A stretch of DNA of 64,000 nt from JAHEEM01 sp036396795 (GTDB taxonomy: Bacteria > Pseudomonadota > Gammaproteobacteria > Steroidobacterales > Rariloculaceae): positions 10,918 through 74,917 of the forward strand of contig DASWKF010000071.1 of the NCBI GenBank assembly GCA_036396795.1. The letters are read 5' to 3'. Each line of letters begins with the position of its first letter. The first letter of the stretch is position 1. A model generated the notes under the pieces. It did no database searches, was not told the origin of the DNA, and saw only the letters and a list, made by a program, of their open reading frames with translations. This document shows, in pieces, positions 1 to 8,921 of this stretch. A program made the position numbers and the translations under genes.

Positions 1-632
1 AGGATCACGACCTCGGCACCGAGCCGGTGCCAGACGCTGCCGAGCTCCAGCCCGATGACGCCGGCGCCGATGACGCCGAGCCGCGCGGGGACCTCCGAGA
101 ACTCGAGCGCATCCTGGGAATCGACGATGCGCTCGCCGTCGAACGGCGCGACCTTGAGCTCGATAGGCGTCGAACCGGTTGCAATCACCACGTGCTTGGC
201 GCGCAGCGTCTTGGCGCCGCCGTCGCCGCCCTCGACCTCGACCGCATTCCCGGCGAGCAATCGCCCGTGACCTTGAAACCCGACGACGCCGTTGGATTTG
301 AACAGGCTTGAGATGCCGCCGGTCAGTTGCTTGACGATGCCGGACTTGCGTGCCTGCATCTGGGTGACATCGATCGTAACCGCGCCGACGCCGATGCCGT
401 GCTTGGCGAACTCGGAGCTCGCGCGATGATAGAGCTCCGAGGATTCGAGCAACGCCTTCGACGGAATGCACCCGGCGTTCAGGCAGGCGCCGCCGAGGCT
501 GCGGCTGCCGTCGTGATTCCGCCAGGCGTCGACGCATGCGACCCTGAGGCCGTTCTGCGCGGCTCGAATGGCCGCCGGATAACCCGCCGGCCCGCCGCCG
601 ATGACGACGACGTCGAAATCCTGCTCACTCAT
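1..632 (-). CDS. lpd: Dihydrolipoamide dehydrogenase (E3), N-terminal part, cut by window edge
   Basis: This is the FAD-dependent E3 subunit that re-oxidises lipoyl groups of 2-oxoacid dehydrogenase complexes with NAD+. Translating the minus strand from the ATG at 632 gives the Rossmann FAD motif GGGPAGYPA near residue 12. The redox disulfide motif GGACLNAGCIPSKALL follows near residue 45, and ATGSTPIEL and GVIGAGVIGLELGS start the NAD-binding part. About 210 of the usual ~475 residues are present; the C-terminus lies beyond position 1. The start is 4 nt after the sucB stop, so it is the third gene of a sucA-sucB-lpd operon. The family often has CLNVGC, and here Val is Ala, a conservative change. 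The identification is firm. Confidence 0.95.
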   Translation of the reverse strand, partial: MSEQDFDVVVIGGGPAGYPAAIRAAQNGLRVACVDAWRNHDGSRSLGGACLNAGCIPSKALLESSELYHRASSEFAKHGIGVGAVTIDVTQMQARKSGIVKQLTGGISSLFKSNGVVGFQGHGRLLAGNAVEVEGGDGGAKTLRAKHVVIATGSTPIELKVAPFDGERIVDSQDALEFSEVPARLGVIGAGVIGLELGSVWHRLGAEVVI

Positions 633-636
633 GCAT

Positions 637-1845
637 CTACACCTGCAGCACCAGGCGCGCCGGATCCTCCAGGACCTCTTTCAGCGCGACGAGAAACCGC
701 ACTGCGTCGCGGCCGTCCACGAGACGGTGATCATACGTCAGTGCGACATACATCATCGGTCGCACCTCGACTTGGCCTTCGATCGCGACCGGCCGCTCCT
801 GGATCTTGTGCATGCCCAGAATGCCGCTCTGCGGAGGGTTCAGAATCGGCGTCGACATCAGCGAGCCGAAGATGCCGCCGTTGGTGATCGTGAAGGTCCC
901 GCCGGTCAGCTCGTCCATGTTGATGGCGCCCTTGCGCGCGCGCTCGCCGAAATCGGCGATCGCGCGCTCGATCTCCGCCGGGCTCTTCGCTTCCGCGTCG
1001 CGAATGATCGGCACGATCAAGCCGCGGTCGGTCGATACGGCGACGCCGATATCGAAAAATTCGTGATAAACGATGTCGTCGCCGTCGAGACTGGCGTTGA
1101 GCACCGGATGTTGCCGCAAAGCCTCGATCGAGGCTTTGACAAAAAACGACATGAAGCCGAGCTTGATGCCGTGACGCGCCTGGAAGTCCTCGCCATAGCG
1201 GTGCCTGAGCTCGACGACGGCCGACATGTCGATCTCGTTGAAGGTCGTCAGCATCGCCGCCGTCTGCTGCGCCTCGACGAGGCGCTCGGCGATGCGCGCC
1301 CGCAGCCGCGTCATCGGCACGCGCTGCTCGACGCGCGCGCCGGCGTCGAAAACCTGCGCCGGCGCGGGCGCCGAGTGGCTTTCCTCGGCACCGCCGGTGT
1401 CCGCGCCGGCCGACTTGATGTAGCTCAGGACGTCGCCTTTGGTGACGCGTCCTTCACGGCCCGTCCCGGCGATCGCCGAGGCATCCAGGTCGTGCTCTTC
1501 GACCAGGCGGCGGGCGGCGGGCCCGAGCCGGTCGCTCTGGTCGCCCGGACTCGCCGCGCGCGGCGGCTCGGCAGCCGGCCGCGGCGCTGCGGACTCGGCC
1601 GGTGCCTCTCCGGGCTCGAGCAAGGCGAGCACCTGGCCGCTCGTGACCGTGGCGCCGTCCTCGACCTTGATCGCGGTCAGGACCCCGTCGCTGGGTGCCG
1701 GCACCTCGAGCACGACCTTATCGGTCTCGAGATCGACCAGATTCTCGTCGCGGCGAACGGCATCGCCGGAGCGCTTGTGCCACCCGACCAGAGTCGCGTC
1801 GGTCACGGATTCCGGCAGCTGGGGTACCTTGACCTCGATGGTCAT
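637..1845 (-). CDS. sucB: 2-oxoglutarate dehydrogenase E2, dihydrolipoyl succinyltransferase
   Basis: This 402-residue protein transfers the succinyl group from lipoate to CoA in the TCA cycle. The lipoyl domain is at residues 1-77, with the modified lysine K43 in ETDKVVLEV. A peripheral-subunit (E3) binding domain lies around 105-145 (GPAARRLVEEHDLD). The catalytic domain follows, with the C-terminal motif TYDHRLVDGRDAV giving catalytic His373 and Asp377. The start ATG at 1845 overlaps the sucA stop in an ATGA, which argues for translational coupling. A longer in-frame extension upstream lies inside sucA and is not real. The length is typical of succinyltransferase E2 with a single lipoyl domain. 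Confidence 0.95.
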   Translation of the reverse strand: MTIEVKVPQLPESVTDATLVGWHKRSGDAVRRDENLVDLETDKVVLEVPAPSDGVLTAIKVEDGATVTSGQVLALLEPGEAPAESAAPRPAAEPPRAASPGDQSDRLGPAARRLVEEHDLDASAIAGTGREGRVTKGDVLSYIKSAGADTGGAEESHSAPAPAQVFDAGARVEQRVPMTRLRARIAERLVEAQQTAAMLTTFNEIDMSAVVELRHRYGEDFQARHGIKLGFMSFFVKASIEALRQHPVLNASLDGDDIVYHEFFDIGVAVSTDRGLIVPIIRDAEAKSPAEIERAIADFGERARKGAINMDELTGGTFTITNGGIFGSLMSTPILNPPQSGILGMHKIQERPVAIEGQVEVRPMMYVALTYDHRLVDGRDAVRFLVALKEVLEDPARLVLQV

Positions 1846-4721
1846 GCCTGCGCTCGACCCGGCGCCCTTGGCTTGACGCCTTTGGATGCGTCCGGATCCG
1901 TGGTCAGCGCCGCATCGACGAGCCCCTGCTGCTGTATGACGTGCAGCTTGTGGATGCCGGATGCCGGCGCAGCGGCGCCGGGCCGGCCCGAGTAGAAAAG
2001 CTCCTGCTTGGCGCTCAAAGGTTCCTGCAGGCGATGCCGAATCTGATACCACGCGCCCTGATTCTGCGGCTCCTCCTGGCACCAGACGATCTCGACGGCC
2101 TGGCGATAGCGGCCGATCACTTCGGCGTAGCGCTCGACCGGGAAAGGATAGAGCTCCTCGATCCGGACGACCGCGACGTCCTCGAGCTGCTTCTCGTTAC
2201 GCGCCCGCACGAGATCGTAGTAAACCTTGCCGCTGCAAAATACCAGCCGCCGGACCTGCTTGGGCTCGATCGATTGCGTCTCGTCGATGACGGGATGGAA
2301 AGTGCCTCCGGTCAAGTCGTCGAGCGTGGACACCGAGGCGCGATGCCGCAGCAGGCTTTTCGGCGTCATGACGATCAGTGGCTTGCGTGCCGAGCGCCGC
2401 ATCTGCCGACGCAGCAAATGAAACATCTGCGCCGGCGTCGAGGGCACGCACACCTGCATGTTGTGCTCGGCGCAAAGCTGCAGGAAACGCTCGAGCCGGG
2501 CGGAGGAATGCTCGGGCCCCTGACCCTCGTAGCCGTGCGGCAGAAACAAGGTCAAGCCCGAATACCGGCCCCACTTCGCTTCCCCGGAGCTGATGAACTG
2601 ATCGATGACGACCTGCGCGCCGTTGACGAAATCGCCGAATTGCGCCTCCCAGACGACCAGGCAATCGGGCGAGGCCGTGCTGTAGCCATACTCGAAACCG
2701 AGCACCGCCTCCTCGGAAAGCAGCGAATCGCCGATCGTCGCAGCGCCGGCATCGTCGCCTACGTGCTCCAGCGGCACGTAGACGCGCCCGTCGGTCTGAT
2801 TGTAAAACGCCGCGTGACGGTGGAAGAAAGTGCCGCGCCGGGTATCCTGGCCGACGAGGCGCACGCGAAAGCCCTCCGCCAGCAGGCTCGCGTAGGCGAG
2901 CGTCTCGGCGAATCCCCAATCGAGCTCGAGCGCGCCCGCGGCCATCCGCAGCCGGTCGTCGACAACGCGCTGCACGCGCGGGTGCAGCTTGAAGTCGTCC
3001 GGTACGGAGGTGACGATCTTGCTCAAACGCTCGAGCTCATCGGCCGAGACCGTGGTGTCCACGGGATCACCGAGATCGCCGAGATATTTGCTCCAGTCGG
3101 TCGTGTACTGATTGCCGATCATGCCGAGGCAAGCCTCATTCGGGCAGAGGGCCTCGTCCAGGCAATCTCGATACGCCTGCGCCATGGCCTCGAGGTCGTC
3201 TTCAGATACCGTGCCTCTCTCGACGAGCAGCTTGCCGTAGAGCGAGCGCGTCGTCGGATGGCGCCGGATTGTGTGATACAGGACCGGCTGGGTCGCGGCC
3301 GGCTCGTCGGCCTCGTTATGACCCAAGCGACGATAGCAGACGAGGTCGATGACGACGTCCTTGTGGAACGCGCGCCGGTAGTCCAGAGCCAGACGCATGA
3401 TCGCCACGGCCGCCTCGGGATCATCGCCGTTGACGTGAAAAACCGGCGCCTCGATCATTTTGGCGACGTCCGAGCAATACGGCGTCGAGCGCATATCCTG
3501 CGTGTCGCTGGTGGTGAAGCCGATCTGATTGTTGATGACGAGGTGCACGGTGCCGCCGGTGGAAAAATGCCGCGCCTGCGACAGCTGCAGCGTCTCGGCG
3601 ACTACGCCCTGGCCGGCGATGGCCGCGTCGCCGTGCACGAGCACCGGCAGAATCATGTCGCCGGTGCGATCGCCGCGGCGATCCTGGCGCGCCCGTACCG
3701 AACCTTCGACGACGGGATTGACGATCTCCAGGTGCGACGGATTGAACGCCAGGACGACGTGCACGTTGCCGCCGGCCGTGCGGATATCGGCCGAGAATCC
3801 CATGTGGTATTTCACGTCCCCGGAACCCGCAAGGCCCGCGAGCTCATAGGTGCCTTCGAACTCCGAAAACAGCTCCTGCGGTGACTTGCCGAGCACGTTG
3901 ATGAGGACGTTGAGCCGGCCGCGGTGGGCCATGCCGATGACGATTTCGTGCACGCCCTGCTCGCCCGCGCGTTGGATCAGATCGTCGAGCATCGGGATCA
4001 TGCCCTCGCCGCCTTCGAGCGAGAAGCGCTTTTGTCCGACATACTTGGTGTTCAGGTAGCGCTCTATGCCCTCGGCCCGATTGAGGCTCTCGAGCACGGT
4101 CCGCTGCTCGTTGCCGCTGAAGCTCAAGCTGGCCATGAGGGTCTCGAAGCGCTCGCGTATCCAGAGGCGCTCGCGCGCCCGCGACACGTGCGCGAACTCG
4201 GCGCCGACCTTGCCGCAGTAGATGCGCTTCAGCAGCGAGAGGATGTCTCGCAGCCGCATGCGGTTCTTGCCGGTGCCGGCGAGCCCGCCGGCGAAGAACT
4301 CCGTGTCGAGATCCGACTCGTCGAGGCCGAGATAGTCGAGCTTGAGCACAGCCGGCACGTGCCGCTGCCAAAGCCCGAGCGGATCCAGATCGGCGATCTG
4401 ATGGCCGCGCATGCCGTAGACCTGAATCAGGCGTGAGACCGCCGCCTGTTTCTCGCTGGCCGGTTGCGCGACGGCGGCGGCGGGGCTGCCGTTGCGCCGC
4501 CTGCCGCGCGGCGACTGCAGCCGCCTGCCCAACGCCTCCAGCAACGGCCCGTGCGCGACGTCTCGGGATGCGCCGTCGCCGAAGCTCGCGAACAGGCCCC
4601 GCCAGGCCGGCGCGACGCTCGCGGGGTCCTCGAGGTAGGCCTCATACAAGGCCTCGACGTAGGGTGCGTTAGCGCCGTGCAGCGGCGATGAAGCGTATTG
4701 GCGCTGAAGCTCTGTGCTCAT
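1842..4721 (-). CDS. sucA: 2-oxoglutarate dehydrogenase E1 component
   Basis: This is the ThDP-dependent 2-oxoglutarate decarboxylase of the TCA cycle, 959 residues (family about 930-960). The N-terminal SucA signature (ASSPLHGANAPYVEALYEAY) is the E2-interaction segment. GMAHRGRLNVL and FNPSHLEIVNPVVEGSVRA are classic OdhA/SucA blocks. HVNGDDPEAA near residue 429 begins the ThDP/Mg2+ binding region, which continues through YRRLGHNEADEP. The C-terminal transketolase-like half includes LPHGYEGQGPEHSSARLERF. It is first in the operon with sucB and lpd. A candidate promoter lies 40-70 nt upstream, with an inverted repeat further up. No oddities seen. Confidence 0.97.
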   Translation of the reverse strand: MSTELQRQYASSPLHGANAPYVEALYEAYLEDPASVAPAWRGLFASFGDGASRDVAHGPLLEALGRRLQSPRGRRRNGSPAAAVAQPASEKQAAVSRLIQVYGMRGHQIADLDPLGLWQRHVPAVLKLDYLGLDESDLDTEFFAGGLAGTGKNRMRLRDILSLLKRIYCGKVGAEFAHVSRARERLWIRERFETLMASLSFSGNEQRTVLESLNRAEGIERYLNTKYVGQKRFSLEGGEGMIPMLDDLIQRAGEQGVHEIVIGMAHRGRLNVLINVLGKSPQELFSEFEGTYELAGLAGSGDVKYHMGFSADIRTAGGNVHVVLAFNPSHLEIVNPVVEGSVRARQDRRGDRTGDMILPVLVHGDAAIAGQGVVAETLQLSQARHFSTGGTVHLVINNQIGFTTSDTQDMRSTPYCSDVAKMIEAPVFHVNGDDPEAAVAIMRLALDYRRAFHKDVVIDLVCYRRLGHNEADEPAATQPVLYHTIRRHPTTRSLYGKLLVERGTVSEDDLEAMAQAYRDCLDEALCPNEACLGMIGNQYTTDWSKYLGDLGDPVDTTVSADELERLSKIVTSVPDDFKLHPRVQRVVDDRLRMAAGALELDWGFAETLAYASLLAEGFRVRLVGQDTRRGTFFHRHAAFYNQTDGRVYVPLEHVGDDAGAATIGDSLLSEEAVLGFEYGYSTASPDCLVVWEAQFGDFVNGAQVVIDQFISSGEAKWGRYSGLTLFLPHGYEGQGPEHSSARLERFLQLCAEHNMQVCVPSTPAQMFHLLRRQMRRSARKPLIVMTPKSLLRHRASVSTLDDLTGGTFHPVIDETQSIEPKQVRRLVFCSGKVYYDLVRARNEKQLEDVAVVRIEELYPFPVERYAEVIGRYRQAVEIVWCQEEPQNQGAWYQIRHRLQEPLSAKQELFYSGRPGAAAPASGIHKLHVIQQQGLVDAALTTDPDASKGVKPRAPGRAQA

Positions 4722-4756
4722 ACTGATTGGCCCGGTTCGGAATGGGCTGCATCAAA

Positions 4757-4787
4757 AGTATATGGGTGGCTCGGCCGGTCGCTTCAA
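4757..4787 (-). promoter_or_regulatory. Candidate sigma70-type promoter of the sucA operon
   Basis: On the minus strand, TTGAAG (4782-4787) is followed after 17-19 nt by CATATA/TATACT (4757-4764). This lies about 40 nt upstream of the sucA ATG. The -10 element resembles the consensus closely; the -35 matches four of six. The placement is an inference from motif and position only. Confidence 0.45.
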
Positions 4788-4792
4788 GCTGG

Positions 4793-4821
4793 GCGACCGT
4801 TCATGTTAGCCGAACGGTCGC
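4793..4821. promoter_or_regulatory. 10-9-10 perfect inverted repeat upstream of sucA
   Basis: GCGACCGTTC (4793-4802) and its exact reverse complement GAACGGTCGC (4812-4821) flank a 9-nt spacer. The repeat lies just upstream of the candidate -35 element of sucA and downstream of the DUF5658-like gene. It could be an operator for a dimeric regulator. It could also be a hairpin ending the upstream minus-strand transcript, but there is no U-tract after it, which makes the operator reading somewhat more attractive. Confidence 0.45.
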
Positions 4822-4870
4822 GAACTTTACACGCTGCGCGGCCGAACTTGAGGCTCGGTTCGCAGCGCCC

Positions 4871-5389
4871 TCAGATCAGCGCGCCCAGCAGCCACCACTC
4901 GTAGCCGATCAGGGCGAGGTAGGCGGCGAGGAACCAGTGCATGAGCGCGCTGACGCGGATGATTCTGAAAACCCTCGCCCTCGAGAGCGCCACCAGCACC
5001 AGCACGCCGAAGCCGGTGAGGCCCATTTTCACGCTCGCGAACAGCGCCGGATGGTCCGCGAGCAGAAAGGCCAGCAGCGGATTGGCCTCGTTCGCGCCAT
5101 GCATCAGCAGCGTCAGGGTCAGGAAGGCGTCGGTCACGCTCAGCAGCAGAATCATCAGGGACATGAACAGCAGGTGCGGCTCGTGCCAATCGACCAGAGC
5201 GGCGCCCTCGCCCTGCCGACGCCCGCCGCGACGGCGCGGCGTCAGACCGCCCTGCAAGAAGGTCCACGTGCTGAGCCGGCGGCGGTCGTAGCCGATGCGG
5301 CGTTCGAATTCTCGACCTAGACGTACAGCCTGTGCGCTTTGCACCGGTTCTCTCCAGCCAATCCCACTGAGGCCGGAGCGTACCGGCAT
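4871..5389 (-). CDS. DUF5658-like small integral membrane protein
   Basis: This is a 172-residue protein of unknown function. The N-terminal ~60 residues are Arg-rich and soluble. The C-terminal ~100 residues hold three to four hydrophobic helices, including LLSVTDAFLTLTLLMHGANEANPLL. The motif D-A-x-L-T-x3-L-x4-E-x-NPL is typical of DUF5658 membrane proteins. The ATG at 5389 was preferred over a TTG nine nt upstream; the true start may be further in, because only the membrane part looks family-like. It lies upstream of sucA on the same strand but is separated by ~150 nt with a promoter, so it is probably a separate transcript. Confidence 0.7.
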   Translation of the reverse strand: MPVRSGLSGIGWREPVQSAQAVRLGREFERRIGYDRRRLSTWTFLQGGLTPRRRGGRRQGEGAALVDWHEPHLLFMSLMILLLSVTDAFLTLTLLMHGANEANPLLAFLLADHPALFASVKMGLTGFGVLVLVALSRARVFRIIRVSALMHWFLAAYLALIGYEWWLLGALI

Positions 5390-5503
5390 CCTCGACAATG
5401 CGAAATCAGGGCTTCCGCGTTGCTGCGGCGGCAGGCCGATTAAAGCAGGATTGCCGGTCCGATTTCCAGTCGGGTTGTAAAAAGTTTCGACGCTGCGCCG
5501 CCG

Positions 5504-6001
5504 TCACTCGGCGGGCGTTTGCGTCTCGCGCAGCAGATAGGCAATGAGGTCGCGCCGATCCTCGGCCGAGGATAAGCCTGCGAACACCATGCTCGTGCCC
5601 GGCACGAAGCTCGAGGGGTTTGCGAGCCAGGCGTCGAGGGCGCGCGGCGTCCAAGTCAACCGCGCGTCGCGCAGGGCCTGAGAGTATTCGAAATCTTCGT
5701 CGGTCGCCGCGCGGCGGCCGAAAACGCCGCTCAGGTTCGGCCCGAGCAGGGCCGGCTCGCCCGCGCGAAACGTGTGGCAAGCCACGCAGGCGAGGCTCAA
5801 GACCTCGCCGCGCTCGAGATCCGCGGCGGCAAACGCGGGCTCCGCGAGATACTCCTCGGCGGTCTTGACGGGTCCGACATCGAACGCCGCCGCGGTCGGC
5901 GCCGCCGACGGGGCGGGCATCCCGGCATCGCCGCCCGGCGCCGCGGGCGAGCAGCCGAGCGCGGCGGCCGCGGCGGCCGCGGCTGTGAGCTTCCATACCA
6001 T
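5504..6001 (-). CDS. Class I c-type cytochrome lipoprotein
   Basis: This is a 165-residue exported monohaem cytochrome c. The signal peptide is followed by a lipobox (AAALGCS), so the mature Cys near residue 17 should be lipidated. A Pro/Ala-rich linker precedes the domain. The haem-binding motif CVACH lies around residues 72-76, and the distal Met ligand is probably the one in PGTSMVFAGL near 137. The DFEYSQALRDARLTWTPRALDAWL pattern resembles cytochrome c550/c2-type domains. The start ATG at 6001 was chosen because it puts the signal peptide at the N-terminus; a 25-residue upstream extension looks spurious. It begins 25 nt after the DUF3187-like gene, probably in the same transcript. The electron partner is unknown. 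Confidence 0.85.
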   Translation of the reverse strand: MVWKLTAAAAAAAALGCSPAAPGGDAGMPAPSAAPTAAAFDVGPVKTAEEYLAEPAFAAADLERGEVLSLACVACHTFRAGEPALLGPNLSGVFGRRAATDEDFEYSQALRDARLTWTPRALDAWLANPSSFVPGTSMVFAGLSSAEDRRDLIAYLLRETQTPAE

Positions 6002-6026
6002 CTGGCCGGCGATTATAGACGAAGCC

Positions 6027-7007
6027 TCAGAGCGACCAGGTGAAGGCCAGCTGCGCTGAAACGTCGGGGGCGGCACGCGTGATCAGATCTTCGTTGAGGC
6101 TGAGCGTCAGACGCCGGCGCGCATCGACCGCCCACCAGCCGCCGACGCTCGCCTGCACGGCAACGTCGCCGAGCTCCTCGAGGCCGCTGTGGTAAAAGGC
6201 CGAGTGAAAATCGAGCTGCCCCTTGAGGCCGACGTTGGCGAACGGCTGCCAGCTCAGACCCGCCATGCCGAGCGCGACCCAGTCGCGGCTGCGGCTCGCA
6301 AAATGCTCCGGCTCGCCGAGCTTGAGGAGCCCGGCACCCCAGAACCAGCCAACCGGATGCCCGCGCCAGCGCGTTGTGCTGGTGCGCACCGCGGTGACAG
6401 CCGCGTCTGTCCCGCCGCTGCCTGCGAGGATATCCTCGTCGCCGGTGGGCAGCTTCAGCGTGAGCTTGAGCAGCCAGTCGTCGTTGCCGCCGAAGCCGCG
6501 GGCGGCGCTGAGCTGCAGATCGCCGATTCCCTGGCCCGACTGGCTGCGGAAATAGCTGATCGTCGCGCCGTCGTCGTAGAACAGCTGCAGCTCGTCCTCG
6601 GGTCGCTGGTTGCGATTGCCGTCCGGCAGGTCGAGCGCCGAATGCCAGGCGTCGATGAGATCGTCGAACAACCCGCCCGACTGGCGCACCAGCGGCAGCT
6701 CGCCCGCTATGATCCAGCCCCCCGCGAGGCGCCGGCGGTAGACGAGCCCGGCCCGCCAGGTCTCGCCGTCCAGGATCACTCGTTCCTCTCCGGCCTGCGA
6801 GATACGGAAGTTGTTGGCGACGTCGCCGCTGAGCGTCAGCTCCGCTACTCCGTCGGGCGCCGATTCCCAGGCCGGCACGCCGAAAATCGCGATCATCGGG
6901 CTCAAGTTCCTCGAGCGCATCGGTTCGGTCAGCGGCTCCGCGGCGGCGGACGCCGCCGCGAGGGCGGCCAGGCACAGCGCCGCGCGATGCACGAGCGGAG
7001 CGATCAC
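6027..7007 (-). CDS. DUF3187-like outer-membrane/exported protein
   Basis: This is a 326-residue exported protein with a signal peptide (AALCLAALAAASAAAEP). The mature part alternates aromatic and polar residues in the manner of a beta-barrel and ends in FTWSL, a typical terminal barrel strand. Segments such as RNLSPMIAIFGVPAW, the repeated dLPLVRQSGG-type turn and GDLQLSAARGF resemble the DUF3187 family; function is not known. It starts with GTG in a GTGA overlap with the stop of the holin-like gene, so the two are probably translationally coupled. It is followed by the cytochrome c gene. Confidence 0.75.
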   Translation of the reverse strand: MIAPLVHRAALCLAALAAASAAAEPLTEPMRSRNLSPMIAIFGVPAWESAPDGVAELTLSGDVANNFRISQAGEERVILDGETWRAGLVYRRRLAGGWIIAGELPLVRQSGGLFDDLIDAWHSALDLPDGNRNQRPEDELQLFYDDGATISYFRSQSGQGIGDLQLSAARGFGGNDDWLLKLTLKLPTGDEDILAGSGGTDAAVTAVRTSTTRWRGHPVGWFWGAGLLKLGEPEHFASRSRDWVALGMAGLSWQPFANVGLKGQLDFHSAFYHSGLEELGDVAVQASVGGWWAVDARRRLTLSLNEDLITRAAPDVSAQLAFTWSL

Positions 7008-7387
7008 CGGCGTCGTTTCTCGACGATCAGAACTTCATAGCGCCCGTCCGGGCCGATCGTCCACGAGCTGACCGCGCCCGTGAGCGAGACGATGGCCCAG
7101 CCGAAGAGTGCCGCGAAAAAGCCGCTGACCTCGAAACCGTCGAGCAGCGCCGCGACCAGACCGAACATCGCCGCGTTGACGACGAGCAGGAACAGCCCGA
7201 AGGTCACGATCGTGATCGGCAGGGTGATCAGCACCACCAGCGGCCGCAAGAGGCCGTTGACGACGCCCATGAGCAGCGCGGCCAGCAGCAGCGAGCCCGG
7301 GCCTGCGATCACGATGCCCGGCAGCAGCACGGCCGCCAGCGCCAACCCCAGCGCGTTGATCAGCGTTCGGACGACAAACCCCTGCAT
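7004..7387 (-). CDS. Phage holin family 4 (YvlD/DUF360-like) membrane protein
   Basis: This 127-residue protein has four hydrophobic segments and the family signature LLMGVVNGLLRPLVVLITLPITIVTFGLFLLVVNAAMF split over helices two and three. Despite the family name, these are ordinary chromosomal inner-membrane proteins of unknown function; nothing phage-like surrounds it. The ATG at 7387 is the first in frame. It is the first gene of the minus-strand group ending with the cytochrome c gene. Confidence 0.85.
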   Translation of the reverse strand: MQGFVVRTLINALGLALAAVLLPGIVIAGPGSLLLAALLMGVVNGLLRPLVVLITLPITIVTFGLFLLVVNAAMFGLVAALLDGFEVSGFFAALFGWAIVSLTGAVSSWTIGPDGRYEVLIVEKRRR

Positions 7388-7511
7388 GCGCGCGACGCCT
7401 CCTGTGACGACGCTGGGTGGACGGTTCGGCCGGCAGGCCCCGATTCACGGGCCGCTGGCATTGTAGAACAGAGGCGGTACCATTGCGCCTTCGATTCACC
7501 AGGCTTGCATC

Positions 7512-8852
7512 ATGAGACTGAAGCTGTTTGTGGTTCCGGCGATTCTCGCCGCCTCTGCTTGCTTAGCCGCCTGCGACGAAGGCCGCGTGAATCCGCCGGA
7601 TGCCGGTGTGCGAGTGGTGCACGCCGCGCCGAATCTCGGACCGGTCGTCTTCAGGCGCGTGCAGGCCAACGCGACGACGTTGAACTACAGAGTCAGCGCC
7701 GGGTTCAGCTTCGACGTCGACGAATACACCTTTAGTCTTTCGCTGCTCGCGATCGACGGCTCGGTCGACGATACCTTGACGTTTACGCGGGAGCTCGTCG
7801 AGGGCTCCGAATACACCTTCCTCCTCCGGGAGGTCGGCGGCGTTCCGCAGGTGCGCGTCACCGAGACGGACGCGCCCGGCTCCTCCGTCGGCGCCGGCAA
7901 CAGCCGGCTCGCGGCGATTCACGCCGCGCCGTCTTTCGGCCCGATCGATTTCTTCGTCGACGCCCCCGGTTTCGATCCTAGCGCCGCGACGCCGTGGGGC
8001 AGTATCGACTACGACGAAGACATCCTGCCTGAGGCCTTCGCCGCAGCGAACTACGAGATCGTGCTGACGGAGGCCGGCAACCCGGCCAACGTGTTGCTCA
8101 GAAGCGAGCAATTTGCGCTCGGCGGCTCGCAGAATCTCGTCCTCGTCATCATGGATGGCGCGGGCCAGGGCCTGGCACCGATCGCGATCACGGTCGTCGG
8201 CGCAGGCGATGCCGAGCTCGTCGACGGCAATCTCGATCCGGGCATCCGAGTCATCAATGCCGTGGACGGCGGCGGCGCGATCGACGCCGGCATCGACACG
8301 GAGCTCGACCCGCCGGTGATCGCCAACGTGGCTTCCCTGACGATGTCGGACTACGCGACGATCCCGGCGGGCGATCACGAGCTCAACGTCACGCCCGCGG
8401 GCAACCCCGGTGTGCTGGAGACCGAGGCAGCGTTCACGGCGCCCCTTGGACGCCTGGGCACCTGGCTCGTAAGCGGCGAGCCCGGCACGGTGTTTGCCGG
8501 CTTCGACGTCGACGACCGACGCGTCCTGCCGAACGAAGCCAAGCTCAATCTCTACGACGGCAGCACCGAGTTCGACAACGTCGACGTCTTCATCGTCGAG
8601 CCGGGCACCGATATCGACGGCGTCGATCCGACCATGGTCACCGGGGCTCTCGGAACGCGTGTGTTGGGCCGCCGCTTCGTGCCGGGAAACTACGAGCTGA
8701 TCTTGCGGGAAACGGACACCGACAGCGTCGTCGGCGGGCCGGTGGACATCTCCCTGGCCGACGGCGGCTACTATTCGGTTCTGCTGACGAACGCGGCGGG
8801 CGGCGGAGCTTTGGACGTCACGCTGCTCGACGACTTCACTGTCGCGCCCTAG
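7512..8852 (+). CDS. DUF4397 repeat lipoprotein
   Basis: This 446-residue secreted lipoprotein has a signal peptide ending in a lipobox (ACLAACDEG). The mature protein is built of about four beta-sandwich repeats. They begin near residues 33 (VRVVHAAPNLG), 133 (LAAIHAAPSFG), 246 (IRVINAVDGG) and 345 (LNLYDGSTEFDNVDVFIVEPG). The repeated h-x-V/I-H/N-A-A-P...VDFFV pattern is that of DUF4397. It is Asp-rich and acidic, as is usual for calcium-loving or extracellular proteins. Function is unknown; a cell-surface or adhesive role is inference. It is monocistronic and divergent from the holin-like gene. Confidence 0.88.
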   Translation: MRLKLFVVPAILAASACLAACDEGRVNPPDAGVRVVHAAPNLGPVVFRRVQANATTLNYRVSAGFSFDVDEYTFSLSLLAIDGSVDDTLTFTRELVEGSEYTFLLREVGGVPQVRVTETDAPGSSVGAGNSRLAAIHAAPSFGPIDFFVDAPGFDPSAATPWGSIDYDEDILPEAFAAANYEIVLTEAGNPANVLLRSEQFALGGSQNLVLVIMDGAGQGLAPIAITVVGAGDAELVDGNLDPGIRVINAVDGGGAIDAGIDTELDPPVIANVASLTMSDYATIPAGDHELNVTPAGNPGVLETEAAFTAPLGRLGTWLVSGEPGTVFAGFDVDDRRVLPNEAKLNLYDGSTEFDNVDVFIVEPGTDIDGVDPTMVTGALGTRVLGRRFVPGNYELILRETDTDSVVGGPVDISLADGGYYSVLLTNAAGGGALDVTLLDDFTVAP

Positions 8853-8921
8853 AGCCTGCCTGGAATCCTTGCCGCGGAGCGTGTTCGCGCCGGCGGAGCG
8901 ACCAGCTGAGGCGCGATAGCT

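Noticed and set aside
1941..3884. Open frame of about 650 codons on the plus strand opposite sucA
   Set aside because: Antisense shadow of an unmistakable sucA; no Shine-Dalgarno and low-complexity composition.
7004..7387. Phage remnant suggested by the holin-family gene
   Set aside because: The family name is historical; no other phage gene is nearby and it is coupled to an envelope gene.
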